From Hahella sp. HN01 (GTDB taxonomy: Bacteria; Pseudomonadota; Gammaproteobacteria; Pseudomonadales; Oleiphilaceae), in the NCBI RefSeq assembly GCF_018986435.1, contig NZ_JAHMIN010000005.1:96503-160502 (forward strand): a stretch of DNA of 64,000 bases. The letters run 5' to 3'. Within the stretch, counting starts at the first letter, position 1, and each line of letters starts with the position of its first letter. The position numbers and the translations under genes were made by a program. The notes beneath the pieces were generated by a model. That model saw nothing but the letters and a program-made list of their open reading frames with translations, had not been told where the DNA came from and searched no databases. Shown one piece after another: positions 17,142 to 25,757 of this stretch.

Positions 17142-17573
17142 TTATACGTTGGATTCTTGTTCCCAATATTCGATCAGCCGGCAGATGGTGTGGCCGTTGG
17201 GATCGCCGTCAGGCATGTGCTCCCAGGCGCTCATCGCCTCCTGCATACGGACTTTGAGCTGAGTGAGTTCGGCGATCTGGCGTTCCACTTCGGCGAACTT
17301 CTCTTCAAACAAGCGTCGCACCATCGGGCAGGGGGAGTGATGATCCTCCGCCTGAAGCATGATTTGATTGATCTCTTTGACGCTGAACCCTAATTGCCGC
17401 GCCTTTTTGGCGAAGATCAGCTTTTGCAGGTCGTCCCGATCATAGAGTTGGTAACCGTTGTCCGGATCGCGCCTGGGCTTCAAAAGACCCTGTTTGGTAT
17501 AGAAGCGCACGGTGTCTGCGGTGACCCCGCTGCGTTTCGCCATCTCGCTGACTTTCAGTTGTAAACCCGTCAT
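17142..17573 (-). CDS. MerR-family metal-responsive regulator, CueR/CadR-like
   Basis: A 143-residue MerR-type activator. The N-terminal winged helix reads LKVSEMAKRSGVTADTVRFY, a dimerisation coiled coil follows, and the C-terminal metal loop carries Cys/His residues (HHSPCPMVR and GHTICRLIE). As the first gene of the copper operon it is expected to sense Cu(I) and activate this same promoter. The Cys spacing is not the classical CueR CxGxxxxDCP loop, so sensing of another soft metal cannot be excluded. Confidence 0.9.
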   Translation of the reverse strand: MTGLQLKVSEMAKRSGVTADTVRFYTKQGLLKPRRDPDNGYQLYDRDDLQKLIFAKKARQLGFSVKEINQIMLQAEDHHSPCPMVRRLFEEKFAEVERQIAELTQLKVRMQEAMSAWEHMPDGDPNGHTICRLIEYWEQESNV

Positions 17574-17615
17574 GTTCCGGCATCTCCCATTGTCTGCGTC
17601 GATGAATTTAAGCTT

Positions 17616-17647
17616 AGTGTAAAACCTGGGAGTAACACATAGGTCAA
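17616..17647 (-). promoter_or_regulatory. MerR-type promoter of the copper operon
   Basis: On the minus strand a -35 TTGACC (17647-17642) and a -10 TACACT (17621-17616) are separated by 20 bases, the abnormally long spacing typical of promoters that MerR proteins remodel. Within the spacer the arms ACCT and AGGT form the expected inverted repeat, as in E. coli copA. Confidence 0.75.
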
Positions 17648-17755
17648 GGGGGAGTAGAAAATGATTGAAAAGAGACTGCCTTAGGAGGATGTGATCGCGC
17701 TAACCCTGTATTACCATTCGGATTTTGGTTACCGAGAGAGTTCGCCGAGGGACGC

Positions 17756-18121
17756 ATGTATACCTGGAATGACAAACCCTATCGATGCCCGGTGGAGATC
17801 GCCTTTGCGGCGGTGGGCGGCAAATGGAAGTGCCTGATACTGTGGCACCTGCATTTGGGCAAAATGCGATTCAAGGAACTGGAGCGTATCGTGCCGGGAG
17901 TGAGCCAGAAAATGCTGACGCAGCAGCTCAAGGAAATGGAGCGAGACGGACTCATCGTGAAGACGGTTTTCCCGGAAGCGCCTCCCAAGGTGGAGTATGA
18001 GTTGACGGAGCGTGGCCACAGCATCTTTCCCATTCTGGAGCAGATGCATGAATGGGCCATCGCGCAGTTCGATCTGAAAAAATCGGCGCAAACAGAGTCG
18101 CTCCCACCCATCTCCACTTAA
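17756..18121 (+). CDS. HxlR-family transcriptional regulator
   Basis: A 121-residue winged-helix regulator. It begins with the HxlR hallmark CPVEIAFAAVGGKWKCLILWHL followed by LGKMRFKELERIVPGVSQKMLTQQL and a beta-wing (GLIVKTVFPEAPPKVEYELT). The single Cys near the N-terminus (C12) is often the redox- or aldehyde-sensing residue in this family. It precedes a VOC-family gene by 247 bases on the same strand and could regulate it. Confidence 0.92.
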   Translation: MYTWNDKPYRCPVEIAFAAVGGKWKCLILWHLHLGKMRFKELERIVPGVSQKMLTQQLKEMERDGLIVKTVFPEAPPKVEYELTERGHSIFPILEQMHEWAIAQFDLKKSAQTESLPPIST

Positions 18122-18368
18122 GTCAGCAGAGGCGCGGGTTTAACGGCGATCCTGCCTGCTATGCAAGTTGGAATCGCTGGCGGAAGAGAGGATGCTTACC
18201 AAAAAGTGCCTACTTGATCAGCCACTTAGCCCTGCCTATGATGCTCTCAGATCGCAGTCGCTCTGCGATATAATTAAGAGAAAAAGTTCGGCCGACTTGT
18301 TTTTCTGCTTCTCATTTCTATGTGAAATGCGCCTGCGGGCGCGAGCAACAAAACATTGAGGTCAACAG

Positions 18369-18884
18369 ATGGAAAAAAGATATCCAAGAGCCTTTTCCCA
18401 CATTGGGATATCCGTTCCCGATATCGCCAAAGCCCTGGAGTTTTATCAACAGGCGCTGGGCTGGTACGTCATCATGGACGTCACGGAGGTCAAGGAAGAA
18501 AAGGACACCGCGATTGGCGCCATGTGCATCGACGTATTCGGCGAAGGCTGGGGCTCCTTCAAAATCGCCCACCTGTCCACCAGCGACAGCATCGGAATAG
18601 AACTGTTCGAATTCCCGCAAAACAAAACGCCCCGCCACGAGTTCAACCCCTATCAGACTGGCGTGTTCCATTTCTGCGTACAGGACCCGGATGTGGAAGG
18701 GCTGGCTCAGCGCATCGTCGAACTGGGCGGCAAGCAAAGAATGCCGATCCGGGAATATTTTCCGGGTGAAAAGCCCTACAGAATGGTCTACATGGAAGAC
18801 CCGTTCGGCAACATCGTGGAAATTTATTCGCATTCCTACGAGCTGCACTACAGCGCTGGAGCGTACCAGAATCAATCCGTGTAA
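18369..18884 (+). CDS. VOC (glyoxalase/bleomycin-resistance) family protein
   Basis: A 171-residue protein with two beta-alpha-beta-beta-beta modules of the vicinal oxygen chelate fold. The first module begins AFSHIGISVPDIAKALEFYQ and the second GVFHFCVQDPDVEGLAQRI, ending in EDPFGNIVEIYSHS. Candidate metal ligands are His11 and Glu73 in the first half and a His and the Glu of VEIYSH in the second. The substrate is unknown; family members include glyoxalases, dioxygenases and antibiotic-binding proteins. The start used follows GAGGTCAACAG. Confidence 0.88.
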   Translation: MEKRYPRAFSHIGISVPDIAKALEFYQQALGWYVIMDVTEVKEEKDTAIGAMCIDVFGEGWGSFKIAHLSTSDSIGIELFEFPQNKTPRHEFNPYQTGVFHFCVQDPDVEGLAQRIVELGGKQRMPIREYFPGEKPYRMVYMEDPFGNIVEIYSHSYELHYSAGAYQNQSV

Positions 18885-18920
18885 AGGGCGACAGCCCCGC
18901 TGACACTGGGACTTTAGACC

Positions 18921-18968
18921 GGTTAATACCAGGTTTGGTTATTACCATACTTGGTTAATGCCAGGTTT
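18921..18968 (+). repeat. Three 16-bp tandem repeats in a 339-base intergenic region
   Basis: Between the VOC gene and the AGE-like gene (18885-19223) no gene is visible. Three 16-bp direct repeats stand out: GGTTAATACCAGGTTT (18921-18936), GGTTATTACCATACTT (18937-18952) and GGTTAATGCCAGGTTT (18953-18968). Copies 1 and 3 differ at one position. Sixteen-base periodicity without an open frame suggests binding sites or a small slipped repeat. Confidence 0.6.
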
Positions 18969-19223
18969 AGTAAATACATAAGCGACGCGTTGCGCCGGTC
19001 GGTGGCGGAGCGCGTTGTCCTCACAGACTTATTTCTGCGTTGTAAGCAATTCATATCTTCAAACAAGCGCCTGCGTGGGTGCGCAGACAGGGGGATCAGA
19101 CCGGTTCAGCCGGTGAAAACAGGCAGTTTTCAGGCGCTTCCAGGGAGATGGAGCGATAGGGATTTTTGTTTATAGCACATTGGTAGTTGTTGACGTTAAA
19201 CGAAAAGAAAACGAAAGAATAAT

Positions 19224-21167
19224 ATGTTTAAGAAGAAGATACTGGCCTGCGTTGTTACTGCTTCACTCTCTCCATTACTTTTCACATCCAGCCTGGCCGT
19301 GGCGGCGAATGAGCCGCAGGCGGCAAGCGCTGTAGTCTCTGCGTCATCCATGGCGGAACGCACGGGATTTACTTTTTCCGATCTGGTCGCCGGTTACGTG
19401 AACGGATATGACCGCACGAATAAGACCTTCGCCATGAAAACCCGCAATGGCCACGAGCTGTCCGTGAAAATCGGCGATAACGCTTATGCGGAATTCGTGC
19501 GCAACCTCGGGGAGGAGTTCAAGAACGCCACGGATAAGCTGGACGTCATGCTGACCCAGGGCCGCTACGTATACGCCTATGGCGTGTTTTATCCCGATGG
19601 CGGTCAGTATGCTCTGGAAGCGACCCATCTGGTTTTCCCCACAAGTCAGGATAACCAATACGTCTTTGAACAAAGCGACTGGTGGAGCCGTCAGATCCGT
19701 GAACTGGCGGATTTTTATCTGCAGGCGGAGTTTGGCGATGGTCCCATCGATTACACACGCTATCGCACCAACCTGTCTCTTGAAGGGGATAAACTGGGTG
19801 ACGGCATTCAGGAAGCTGCCACCTTATCGCGCCTGATATACGGTTTCGCCACCGCGTACATGATGACGGGGGAGGATCGCTACTGGGAGGCGGCGCAGAA
19901 GGGAACAGCATACCTGCGCGCCAACTTTCAGGTGAACAAGGGCGAGCAGTTCTATTGGCTGCATGCGTTGGACGTTAATGGCAAAAACGGCGTTGAAACC
20001 TTTGCGGGCTCGCGTTTTTCCGACGATTACAACGCCATTCCCTGTTACGAGCAGATCTATGATCTGGCGGGACCGGTGCAGACCTACCGCATCACCGGCG
20101 ATAGCGCCATTCTGCAGGATGTGGAGAAAACGCTCGCTCTGTTTGAAGATCGCTATCGGGACAAGAGCGCTCAGGGCGGCTATTTTTCCCATATCGACTC
20201 AAGCACGTTCAGTCCTCATGCGGAGTCTCTGGGCGATAATCGCAGCAAGAAGAACTGGAATTCCGTCGGCGATCACGCGCCAGCGTATCTGATCAACCTG
20301 TGGCTGGCCACCGGCAGGACGGAATACGCCGACTTTCTGGAAGATACCTTCGACACTATCGTCGCCCGCTTCCCCAGCGTGAGCGAGAGTCCCTTCGTCA
20401 ACGAGCGCTTTTTCGCGGACTGGTCCGTGGACGCCGGCTACAAATGGCAGCAGGATCGGGCGGTGATCGGCCATGATCTGAAAATCGCCTGGAACCTGAT
20501 GCGCATGAACAACCTGCGCCCGAAGGCGTCCTACTCCGAGCTGGCGCAAACCCTGGGCGACGCCATGCCGAAATACGGCGCTGACTTGCAGCGCGGCGGC
20601 TGGTATGACGTGGTGGATCGCAAGCGTGATGACGGTCAGAGTCAGCACCGTTTCGCTTTCCATGATCGCAAAGCCTGGTGGCAGCAGGAGCAGGGCATTC
20701 TGGCCTATCAGATTCTGGCGGGCGTGACTGGCAATCCTGACTATCTGCAACTGGCGCGAGAATCTTCCGCTTTCTACAACGCCTGGTTCCTGGATCGCGC
20801 AGACGGCGGCGTGTACTTCAACGTATTGGCGGGCGGACAGCCCTATGTGGAAGGGATGGAACGCAGCAAGGGCAGCCACTCCATGGCGGGATATCACGCG
20901 TTTGAGTTGGCCTATCTGTCGGCGGTGTACAACAAGCTGCTGATTCTGAAGCAACCCATGGATCTTTACTTCAGGCCGCAGGCGAACGGTTTTACCGGAA
21001 ACCTGTTGCGAGTGCAGCCGGACATCCTGCCCCAAGGCAGCGTGAAGATCGACAAAGTGTGGGTGAACGGCGAACTCTATGAGGATTTCGACCCCGCCAA
21101 CCTGACGGTGACGCTGCCTCGCGATCATCAGGAAATGAGCGTCAAAGTCAGGCTGACGCCCGCCTGA
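19224..21167 (+). CDS. Exported AGE-family (N-acylglucosamine 2-epimerase-like) protein
   Basis: A 647-residue protein with a signal peptide (about residues 1-28, cleavage near AVAAN). An N-terminal domain of about 120 residues is unrecognised. From about residue 150 to 580 the helix-rich pattern resembles an alpha/alpha six-barrel: DYNAIPCYEQIYDLAGPVQTY, NSVGDHAPAYLINLWLATG, VIGHDLKIAWNLMRM, RKAWWQQEQGILAYQ, GSHSMAGYHAFEL. The conserved His and Trp/Glu clusters are as in AGE epimerases. A short beta domain ends the chain. Cytoplasmic AGE enzymes are about 400 residues, so this one is long and, unusually, exported; it may act on an extracellular glycan. A hairpin lies between it and the next gene. 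Confidence 0.75.
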   Translation: MFKKKILACVVTASLSPLLFTSSLAVAANEPQAASAVVSASSMAERTGFTFSDLVAGYVNGYDRTNKTFAMKTRNGHELSVKIGDNAYAEFVRNLGEEFKNATDKLDVMLTQGRYVYAYGVFYPDGGQYALEATHLVFPTSQDNQYVFEQSDWWSRQIRELADFYLQAEFGDGPIDYTRYRTNLSLEGDKLGDGIQEAATLSRLIYGFATAYMMTGEDRYWEAAQKGTAYLRANFQVNKGEQFYWLHALDVNGKNGVETFAGSRFSDDYNAIPCYEQIYDLAGPVQTYRITGDSAILQDVEKTLALFEDRYRDKSAQGGYFSHIDSSTFSPHAESLGDNRSKKNWNSVGDHAPAYLINLWLATGRTEYADFLEDTFDTIVARFPSVSESPFVNERFFADWSVDAGYKWQQDRAVIGHDLKIAWNLMRMNNLRPKASYSELAQTLGDAMPKYGADLQRGGWYDVVDRKRDDGQSQHRFAFHDRKAWWQQEQGILAYQILAGVTGNPDYLQLARESSAFYNAWFLDRADGGVYFNVLAGGQPYVEGMERSKGSHSMAGYHAFELAYLSAVYNKLLILKQPMDLYFRPQANGFTGNLLRVQPDILPQGSVKIDKVWVNGELYEDFDPANLTVTLPRDHQEMSVKVRLTPA

Positions 21168-21233
21168 TGCTCTCTACGAGCGCCCTGTGTGCGGGGCGTT
21201 CGTCCGCATATTTGGATAGAAAGGAATTAACCC

Positions 21234-21935
21234 ATGTTTTTAAGATCGACGACCCTACTGCTGGCGGCGCTGACGCTGTCCGCCTCGCTTTTTTCTTCCG
21301 CTTCCTCAGTAGAAATACCGCAAGTCACAGTGCAGACGCCGCCGGTGACGGGGGACTACAAAGGCAAAATCGGCGTGCTGGTGGAAGAACATTTTGATGA
21401 AACCGAGCTGGTGGCGTTCCAGCAATATTTTCCCGCCCACGGCTACGAAGTGGTGTTCATGTCATACTTGTGGGGGCAGTCTGAGCTGACTTTTAACGGC
21501 AACGATCACCAGCGCCAAGTGGTGGTGAAGACGGATATCACTCAAGCGGATCTGTCGCAATATGCTGGCGTTATCCTGATCGGCGGCTACGCCATGGATC
21601 GCCTGCGCTATCAAACCGAGCTGAGCGAAGATGGTGTTTCCCATGCCCCGGCGGTGGAGTTTTTGCGCCAGATTATTGCCACCGATCGCATCAAAATCGG
21701 CGCTATATGCCACTCGCTCTGGTTATTCACGGCAGATCCAGCTCTGCTGCAGGGTCGTAAGGTCACCGCCGCGCACAATATTGTTGCCGATGTCCGTAAC
21801 GCTGGCGGGATATTGCAGGTAGAGAATAATCAGGCGGTGGACACCTTCGTGGACGGCAATCTGATTACCGGCAAGCACCCGGCGGTGGTGGACGCTTTTA
21901 TGGAGATTTTTTTGCGGGAGCTGGATAAGTCCTGA
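21234..21935 (+). CDS. Exported DJ-1/PfpI-family protein
   Basis: A 233-residue protein with an N-terminal signal peptide (about 1-23) and a DJ-1/PfpI/glutamine-amidotransferase-like fold. GKIGVLVEEHFDETELV carries the conserved Glu, AGVILIGGYAMDRL the glycine-rich loop, and GAICHSLWLF the nucleophile elbow Cys. HNIVADVRNAGG follows. Family members are peptidase-, glyoxalase- or chaperone-like; an exported form is uncommon. It lies 66 bases after the AGE-like gene on the same strand and is likely co-expressed. A strong hairpin follows it. Confidence 0.85.
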   Translation: MFLRSTTLLLAALTLSASLFSSASSVEIPQVTVQTPPVTGDYKGKIGVLVEEHFDETELVAFQQYFPAHGYEVVFMSYLWGQSELTFNGNDHQRQVVVKTDITQADLSQYAGVILIGGYAMDRLRYQTELSEDGVSHAPAVEFLRQIIATDRIKIGAICHSLWLFTADPALLQGRKVTAAHNIVADVRNAGGILQVENNQAVDTFVDGNLITGKHPAVVDAFMEIFLRELDKS

Positions 21936-21987
21936 CGTTCACGGTTTAGGAGGAATAGGAGTTTTCGTTCCCACTCTGATCAGGTGA

Positions 21988-22015
21988 AAGCAGGGAAGCA
22001 AAGGCTTCCCTGCTT
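21988..22015. terminator. Hairpin between convergent genes
   Basis: A perfect 12-bp stem AAGCAGGGAAGC / GCTTCCCTGCTT with an AAAG loop sits between the DJ-1-like gene and the convergent HAD gene. There is no long T-run, so it may be a weak bidirectional terminator or an mRNA-stabilising stem. Confidence 0.65.
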
Positions 22016-22037
22016 ATGACTGCTTAGGGATCGTTGA

Positions 22038-23021
22038 CTATCGCCACTCGCATCCCGCGGCGGGCGTTTCCGTCACAACCGTGGAGTAGTGATAGGCGTA
22101 ATCGCCGTCAATCGCCCGAGTGCCTTCCTGGCCTGCTTCCGGCCCGATGATGTAAGTCTCGGCCTTTGACAAACCGGCGTCGGAGTAGGCCGCGATATCG
22201 GTGGCGGCGTTACCGTAGGCGCGCACGATATCCAACTGCACGTCATTCAGCAGGTGGCGGATATAAGCGGTTTTATAGGCCTGAGTTTGTGGGCTGGCGG
22301 GGTTTTCCGCGTTGCTGTCCGTGCGCAGGTGCCATTGAAACAGGCCTTTGGTGTTGAACCAGTTGCGGGTGGTTTTGGCCATCCAGTACTGGCGACCGGT
22401 GAGATACACCACTTGATAGCCTTTCTCCACATAGTCCCACACCACTTCCGCCGCGTAGTTGTGCATTTCCGCAGTGTCTGTGCCCAGGTAGTCGCCAATG
22501 GCTTCGAAGTCGTTGAGGGTCAGCGTGCCGTCGATGTCGAAAAGCACGGTTTTACGGCCGGGTTGCACCACCGTCAGGTAACCGGATGCTTCCGTCTGGT
22601 CGCCTTCCACCACCATGCGCACCACATAATCGCCTTCAGGCTTGTTGATGTTGACGTAAATCTTGCCGTCGCTATTGGTGCGATGTTCTCCCAGGTATTC
22701 CCAACCGGACATGCCGGTACCGTAGACGTAGACATGAATGTCCTCGTCCTCCAGATCTTTGTGGAACAGGGCGGAGTAATCGAATTTGCCCACCATGGTG
22801 GCGGAGTCGCCGGCTTTGACGATCTGGTCATGGACCATATGGAACGGCTTGTTCAAGGAAGCGAGCAGACGGTTTCCCCAGTGGTGAAACGACTTCTGCG
22901 CCGGCTTTTGCAAACCGGGCGCGTGCAGCACGCTGTCGTAGTCAGGGCAATATTCAGCGTTAGCGGTCAGGCTGAGCGAAGCGGCGAGCAAGCCGCCAGT
23001 CAGAAATGAGAGTTTATGCAT
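22038..23021 (-). CDS. Exported lipin-like (LNS2) HAD-family phosphatase
   Basis: A 327-residue protein with a signal peptide (about 1-22, SLTANAEY). The C-terminal half is a HAD phosphatase: VLFDIDGTLTLNDFEAIGDYLG is the DxDxT nucleophile motif, and YQVVYLTGRQYWMAKTTRNW is motif II. This form is typical of LNS2/lipin-type phosphatidate phosphatases. The N-terminal half (about 50-170) is a beta-rich domain (GKFDYSALFHKDLEDEDIHVYVYG). Export to the periplasm is unusual for this group and suggests action on lipid or environmental phosphate esters. It converges with the DJ-1-like gene. Confidence 0.82.
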   Translation of the reverse strand: MHKLSFLTGGLLAASLSLTANAEYCPDYDSVLHAPGLQKPAQKSFHHWGNRLLASLNKPFHMVHDQIVKAGDSATMVGKFDYSALFHKDLEDEDIHVYVYGTGMSGWEYLGEHRTNSDGKIYVNINKPEGDYVVRMVVEGDQTEASGYLTVVQPGRKTVLFDIDGTLTLNDFEAIGDYLGTDTAEMHNYAAEVVWDYVEKGYQVVYLTGRQYWMAKTTRNWFNTKGLFQWHLRTDSNAENPASPQTQAYKTAYIRHLLNDVQLDIVRAYGNAATDIAAYSDAGLSKAETYIIGPEAGQEGTRAIDGDYAYHYSTVVTETPAAGCEWR

Positions 23022-23447
23022 GATTTTAAAGAGTCCTTTTCTAATTATTGTTCAATGAGGCATCCCCATTTCATCCTGTTCAGTAAATGGGGTGTGAACG
23101 CGGCCCTAATTTTTCACAGCAATATGAAAAACTGGTTAAAGCCGTCGGGAAATTGTGCATGCTGAGGAAGGCGTGGAGTATCCCTAATACAGACTATATC
23201 CGATGGGGTTTGGGTGGTTTTTACAGGATATTGTGGGCATATCCCTCATCATGAAAACGCCAACTGGTCGAGCCTTTTGTGAGCGCTCGGACTTATGCCC
23301 GATTGCAACGAAATGATGGAATTTTGTAATTTAATGGATAATTGGGATCTTGTGGTCACTTTAGCAACAAATAATACCTAGAGATGCCGGTGCGGAAGGT
23401 ATATATTTTGGAATGTAAAGCGTACTCGTCAGCAGGAGGGGAAGGCT
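23022..23447. other. 426-base intergenic region with one hairpin
   Basis: No gene is visible. An inverted repeat CCCCATTT (23064-23071) / AAATGGGG (23085-23092) lies about 45-70 bases upstream of the leftward phosphatase start and could be in its leader. The right part is A+T-rich and should hold the promoter of the small gene at 23448. Confidence 0.5.
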
Positions 23448-23765
23448 GTGTTGAATAAAGTTGTAAAGATGGGCGCACTCGCCTCATTGTTGGTTATTTC
23501 CGCGTTTAGCTCTGCGGCTCCGAATGAGGGCGGTATGGTATACAGCGGATATGTATACAAGTTTGATAAAGGCTCTCATAGCCTGGGCTTGGTCAGGGCT
23601 TGGTCCACCTTTAACAAAGACTCCGACGTCAAAATGGTGAAGCTGGATTCCAGCTTGAAGTTTGACGGTCTTACAGAAGGAACCAAGATCGAATACAAGC
23701 TTGGCGATAGCTTCAGTGCGAACGAGCGGATTGTTGAGTACTGGAAAGCCAATCCAGATTCCTGA
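23448..23765 (+). CDS. Small exported protein of unknown function
   Basis: A 105-residue protein with a clear signal peptide (KVVKMGALASLLVISAFSSA, cleavage near SSAAP). The mature part is about 80 residues, probably beta-rich (GGMVYSGYVYKFDKGSHSLG; FDGLTEGTKIEYKLGD), of no recognised family. The start is GTG 23448 or TTG 23451; AGGAGG upstream supports either. It is monocistronic and followed by a good terminator. Confidence 0.75.
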   Translation: MLNKVVKMGALASLLVISAFSSAAPNEGGMVYSGYVYKFDKGSHSLGLVRAWSTFNKDSDVKMVKLDSSLKFDGLTEGTKIEYKLGDSFSANERIVEYWKANPDS

Positions 23766-23794
23766 TACCGTCTTTGTTTAAGCGGGTTTGATTG

Positions 23795-23828
23795 AAAGCT
23801 GCTGACCATCAGGGGAGCAGCTTTTTTG
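23795..23828 (+). terminator. Rho-independent terminator
   Basis: The stem AAAGCTGCT (23795-23803) / AGCAGCTTT (23816-23824) is followed by a T-run, 30 bases after the stop of the small exported protein. Confidence 0.88.
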
Positions 23829-23887
23829 TTTTCAAGGTTCCATTTCCTCTTAATGTCTGGGATAGAATAGTTACTCTATATAAAGTT

Positions 23888-24859
23888 CTACTTTGATTGC
23901 GCATACAACTGCGCCATCTCCTCCGCGATACTCGCCATTTTTTCCCGCAACTCCGGCGGTCCCAGCACTTCCAGATCAGCGCCGAACCGCAATAATTCCA
24001 CACAAGCCTGACGCAGGGCGCCAACGGGCAGTGTGGCTTTACGCCAGCCTTGTGCGTCTGGAGTGGGGTCTAACAAGGTGGCGGCGCGCACATAGGGCGA
24101 GTTGAGCGCGTCCATCATCCAGACGCCTTTTTCGGATAGGCGCACTTCAGCGACGTAGGTGTGCAGCTCCTCTTCCAGACGGAGAGTATTGGCGCGCCAA
24201 TAAGCGGCCAGATCGAATTCCACTGGGCGTTCAAAACGAGTGGTGGAGACGCTTAGCTCCTGAATGCGGGAAATGCGATAGGTGCGGAGGTCGCCATCGA
24301 CCTGCGCCACCAGATACCAGGAACCGCTTTTCAGGACGACGCCAAGTGGTTCGGCGCGACGTTGCTTTTCTCCTTTCCAGCTCTGGTAGCGCATCTCGAC
24401 CGTTCGTTGTTCCCAGACTGCCTGGGTGATGTCCCGGAGGTGATCTGGATGTTCTGACTCCGCGAACCAGGCGGGGGCGTCAAGATGAAACCGGGATTGC
24501 ATGCGCTCCGCCCCGGAACGCAGTTCCTGAGGCAGGGCCGCCAACAGTTTCGTCTGGGCGGCGGAGACGGCGGCGCCCAGACCCATATCGTTGGCTGGGC
24601 CGGATAAACCGGTCAGGAACAGGGCCTCTGCTTCTTGCGACGACAGTCCGTTGAGCCGGGTGCGGTAGCCGTCCAGAAGACGGTATCCGCCCTCAGCGCC
24701 CCGCTCGCTATAAACCGGGATGCCCAGTGCGCTCAGGGTTTCTATATCGCGGTAGACCGTGCGCAGAGACACGCCACACTCCTTCGCCAGCACCGGCGCG
24801 GTGGTCTGGCCGCGGGCTTGAAGGGTCATAAGGATGGTCAGGAGACGGCTGGCGCGCAT
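23888..24859 (-). CDS. YafY-type HTH/WYL-domain transcriptional regulator
   Basis: A 323-residue regulator. The N-terminal HTH_11 domain reads RLLTILMTLQARGQTTAPVLAKECGVSLRTVYRDIETLSALG, and residues about 135-210 form a WYL domain (VEMRYQSWKGEKQRRAEPLGVVLKSGSWYLVAQ, here KSGSWYLVA). A WCX-like C-terminal domain follows. WYL domains are thought to sense nucleic-acid or nucleotide ligands. It is divergent from a glutathione S-transferase gene 103 bases away, which it probably controls. Confidence 0.92.
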   Translation of the reverse strand: MRASRLLTILMTLQARGQTTAPVLAKECGVSLRTVYRDIETLSALGIPVYSERGAEGGYRLLDGYRTRLNGLSSQEAEALFLTGLSGPANDMGLGAAVSAAQTKLLAALPQELRSGAERMQSRFHLDAPAWFAESEHPDHLRDITQAVWEQRTVEMRYQSWKGEKQRRAEPLGVVLKSGSWYLVAQVDGDLRTYRISRIQELSVSTTRFERPVEFDLAAYWRANTLRLEEELHTYVAEVRLSEKGVWMMDALNSPYVRAATLLDPTPDAQGWRKATLPVGALRQACVELLRFGADLEVLGPPELREKMASIAEEMAQLYAQSK

Positions 24860-24962
24860 AACAAACCTGCTGCAAATTTTTATTTTAAACCTGACAAAAG
24901 TTGACAGGTATGGGGTCGTATTATGCCACTGAGTTTATTTCCCAACCAAAAGGATATGCGTC

Positions 24963-25616
24963 ATGGCTTCTGATTCGAAAATCACGTTGTTTCACTGCCC
25001 ACAGACCCGTTCCACAGGCTCCATGGTATTGCTGGAGGAGCTGGAAGCGGCTTATGAAGTGAAACTGATCAACATTCGTAATGGCGACAATCGCCGAGAT
25101 GAGTATTTGCAGGTGAACCCCTTGGGCAAAGTCCCTGCACTGCAGCATGGCGATGCGCTGATCACGGAGCAGGTGGCGATCTTTCTTTATCTTGCTGACT
25201 TGTTTCCACAGGCAGGCCTGGCTCCAGCGTTGAATGATCCATTGCGCGGGCCTTATTTACGCTGGATGGTGTATTACGCCAGCTGTTTTGAGCCGGCGGT
25301 GGTGGACAAAGCGATGCAAAGAGACCCAGCGCCGCGGGACACCAGTCCCTATGCGGATTATGACGTCATGTTGAACGCGATCGTCGAGCGTATCGCCAGC
25401 GGGCCCTATATTCTGGGCGAGAAGTTCTCGGCGGCGGATGTATTGTGGGGAATGGCGTTCCACTGGTGTACTCAGTTTGGTTTGGTTCCGCGCACGGAGG
25501 TCATCGACGCTTACATCAAACGCGTCACCGGTCGTCGCAGTTTCAGCGAAGTGTTGGCCAAAGACGTGGAGATAGCGGCGCAACTGCAGGCGAAAACGGA
25601 AGCATCGGCAGACTGA
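24963..25616 (+). CDS. Glutathione S-transferase family protein
   Basis: A 217-residue two-domain GST. The N-terminal thioredoxin-like domain (ITLFHCPQTRSTGSMVLLEELEAAYEV) contains the QVNPLGKVPAL and ITEQVAIFLYLAD glutathione-binding segments. The C-terminal domain is helical with the N-capping motif GEKFSAADVLWGMAF. It is cytoplasmic and probably conjugates or reduces electrophiles with glutathione. AAAGGAT lies before the ATG. It is divergent from a WYL regulator. Confidence 0.93.
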   Translation: MASDSKITLFHCPQTRSTGSMVLLEELEAAYEVKLINIRNGDNRRDEYLQVNPLGKVPALQHGDALITEQVAIFLYLADLFPQAGLAPALNDPLRGPYLRWMVYYASCFEPAVVDKAMQRDPAPRDTSPYADYDVMLNAIVERIASGPYILGEKFSAADVLWGMAFHWCTQFGLVPRTEVIDAYIKRVTGRRSFSEVLAKDVEIAAQLQAKTEASAD

Positions 25617-25642
25617 TTACCCTTCTTATTCCTCATCCTATC

Positions 25643-25663
25643 GCCGCCCTTTGTGGGCGGCTT
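25643..25663 (+). terminator. Short hairpin after the GST gene
   Basis: The stem GCCGCCC (25643-25649) / GGGCGGC (25655-25661) has a five-base loop and is followed by TT only; a weak terminator candidate. Confidence 0.5.
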
Positions 25664-25757
25664 ATGCGTATGGTTTTCCCTGTCCGCCACAGGATAATAC
25701 AAACTCCTACCGCCCATTTGGGCATTCGCCGCGTAGTCATAGGAGTGAGTTGGCGAC

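Noticed and set aside
23022-23447. A riboswitch in the long leader of the phosphatase or small-protein gene.
   Set aside because: Only one simple hairpin is visible and none of the conserved cores of known riboswitches could be recognised.
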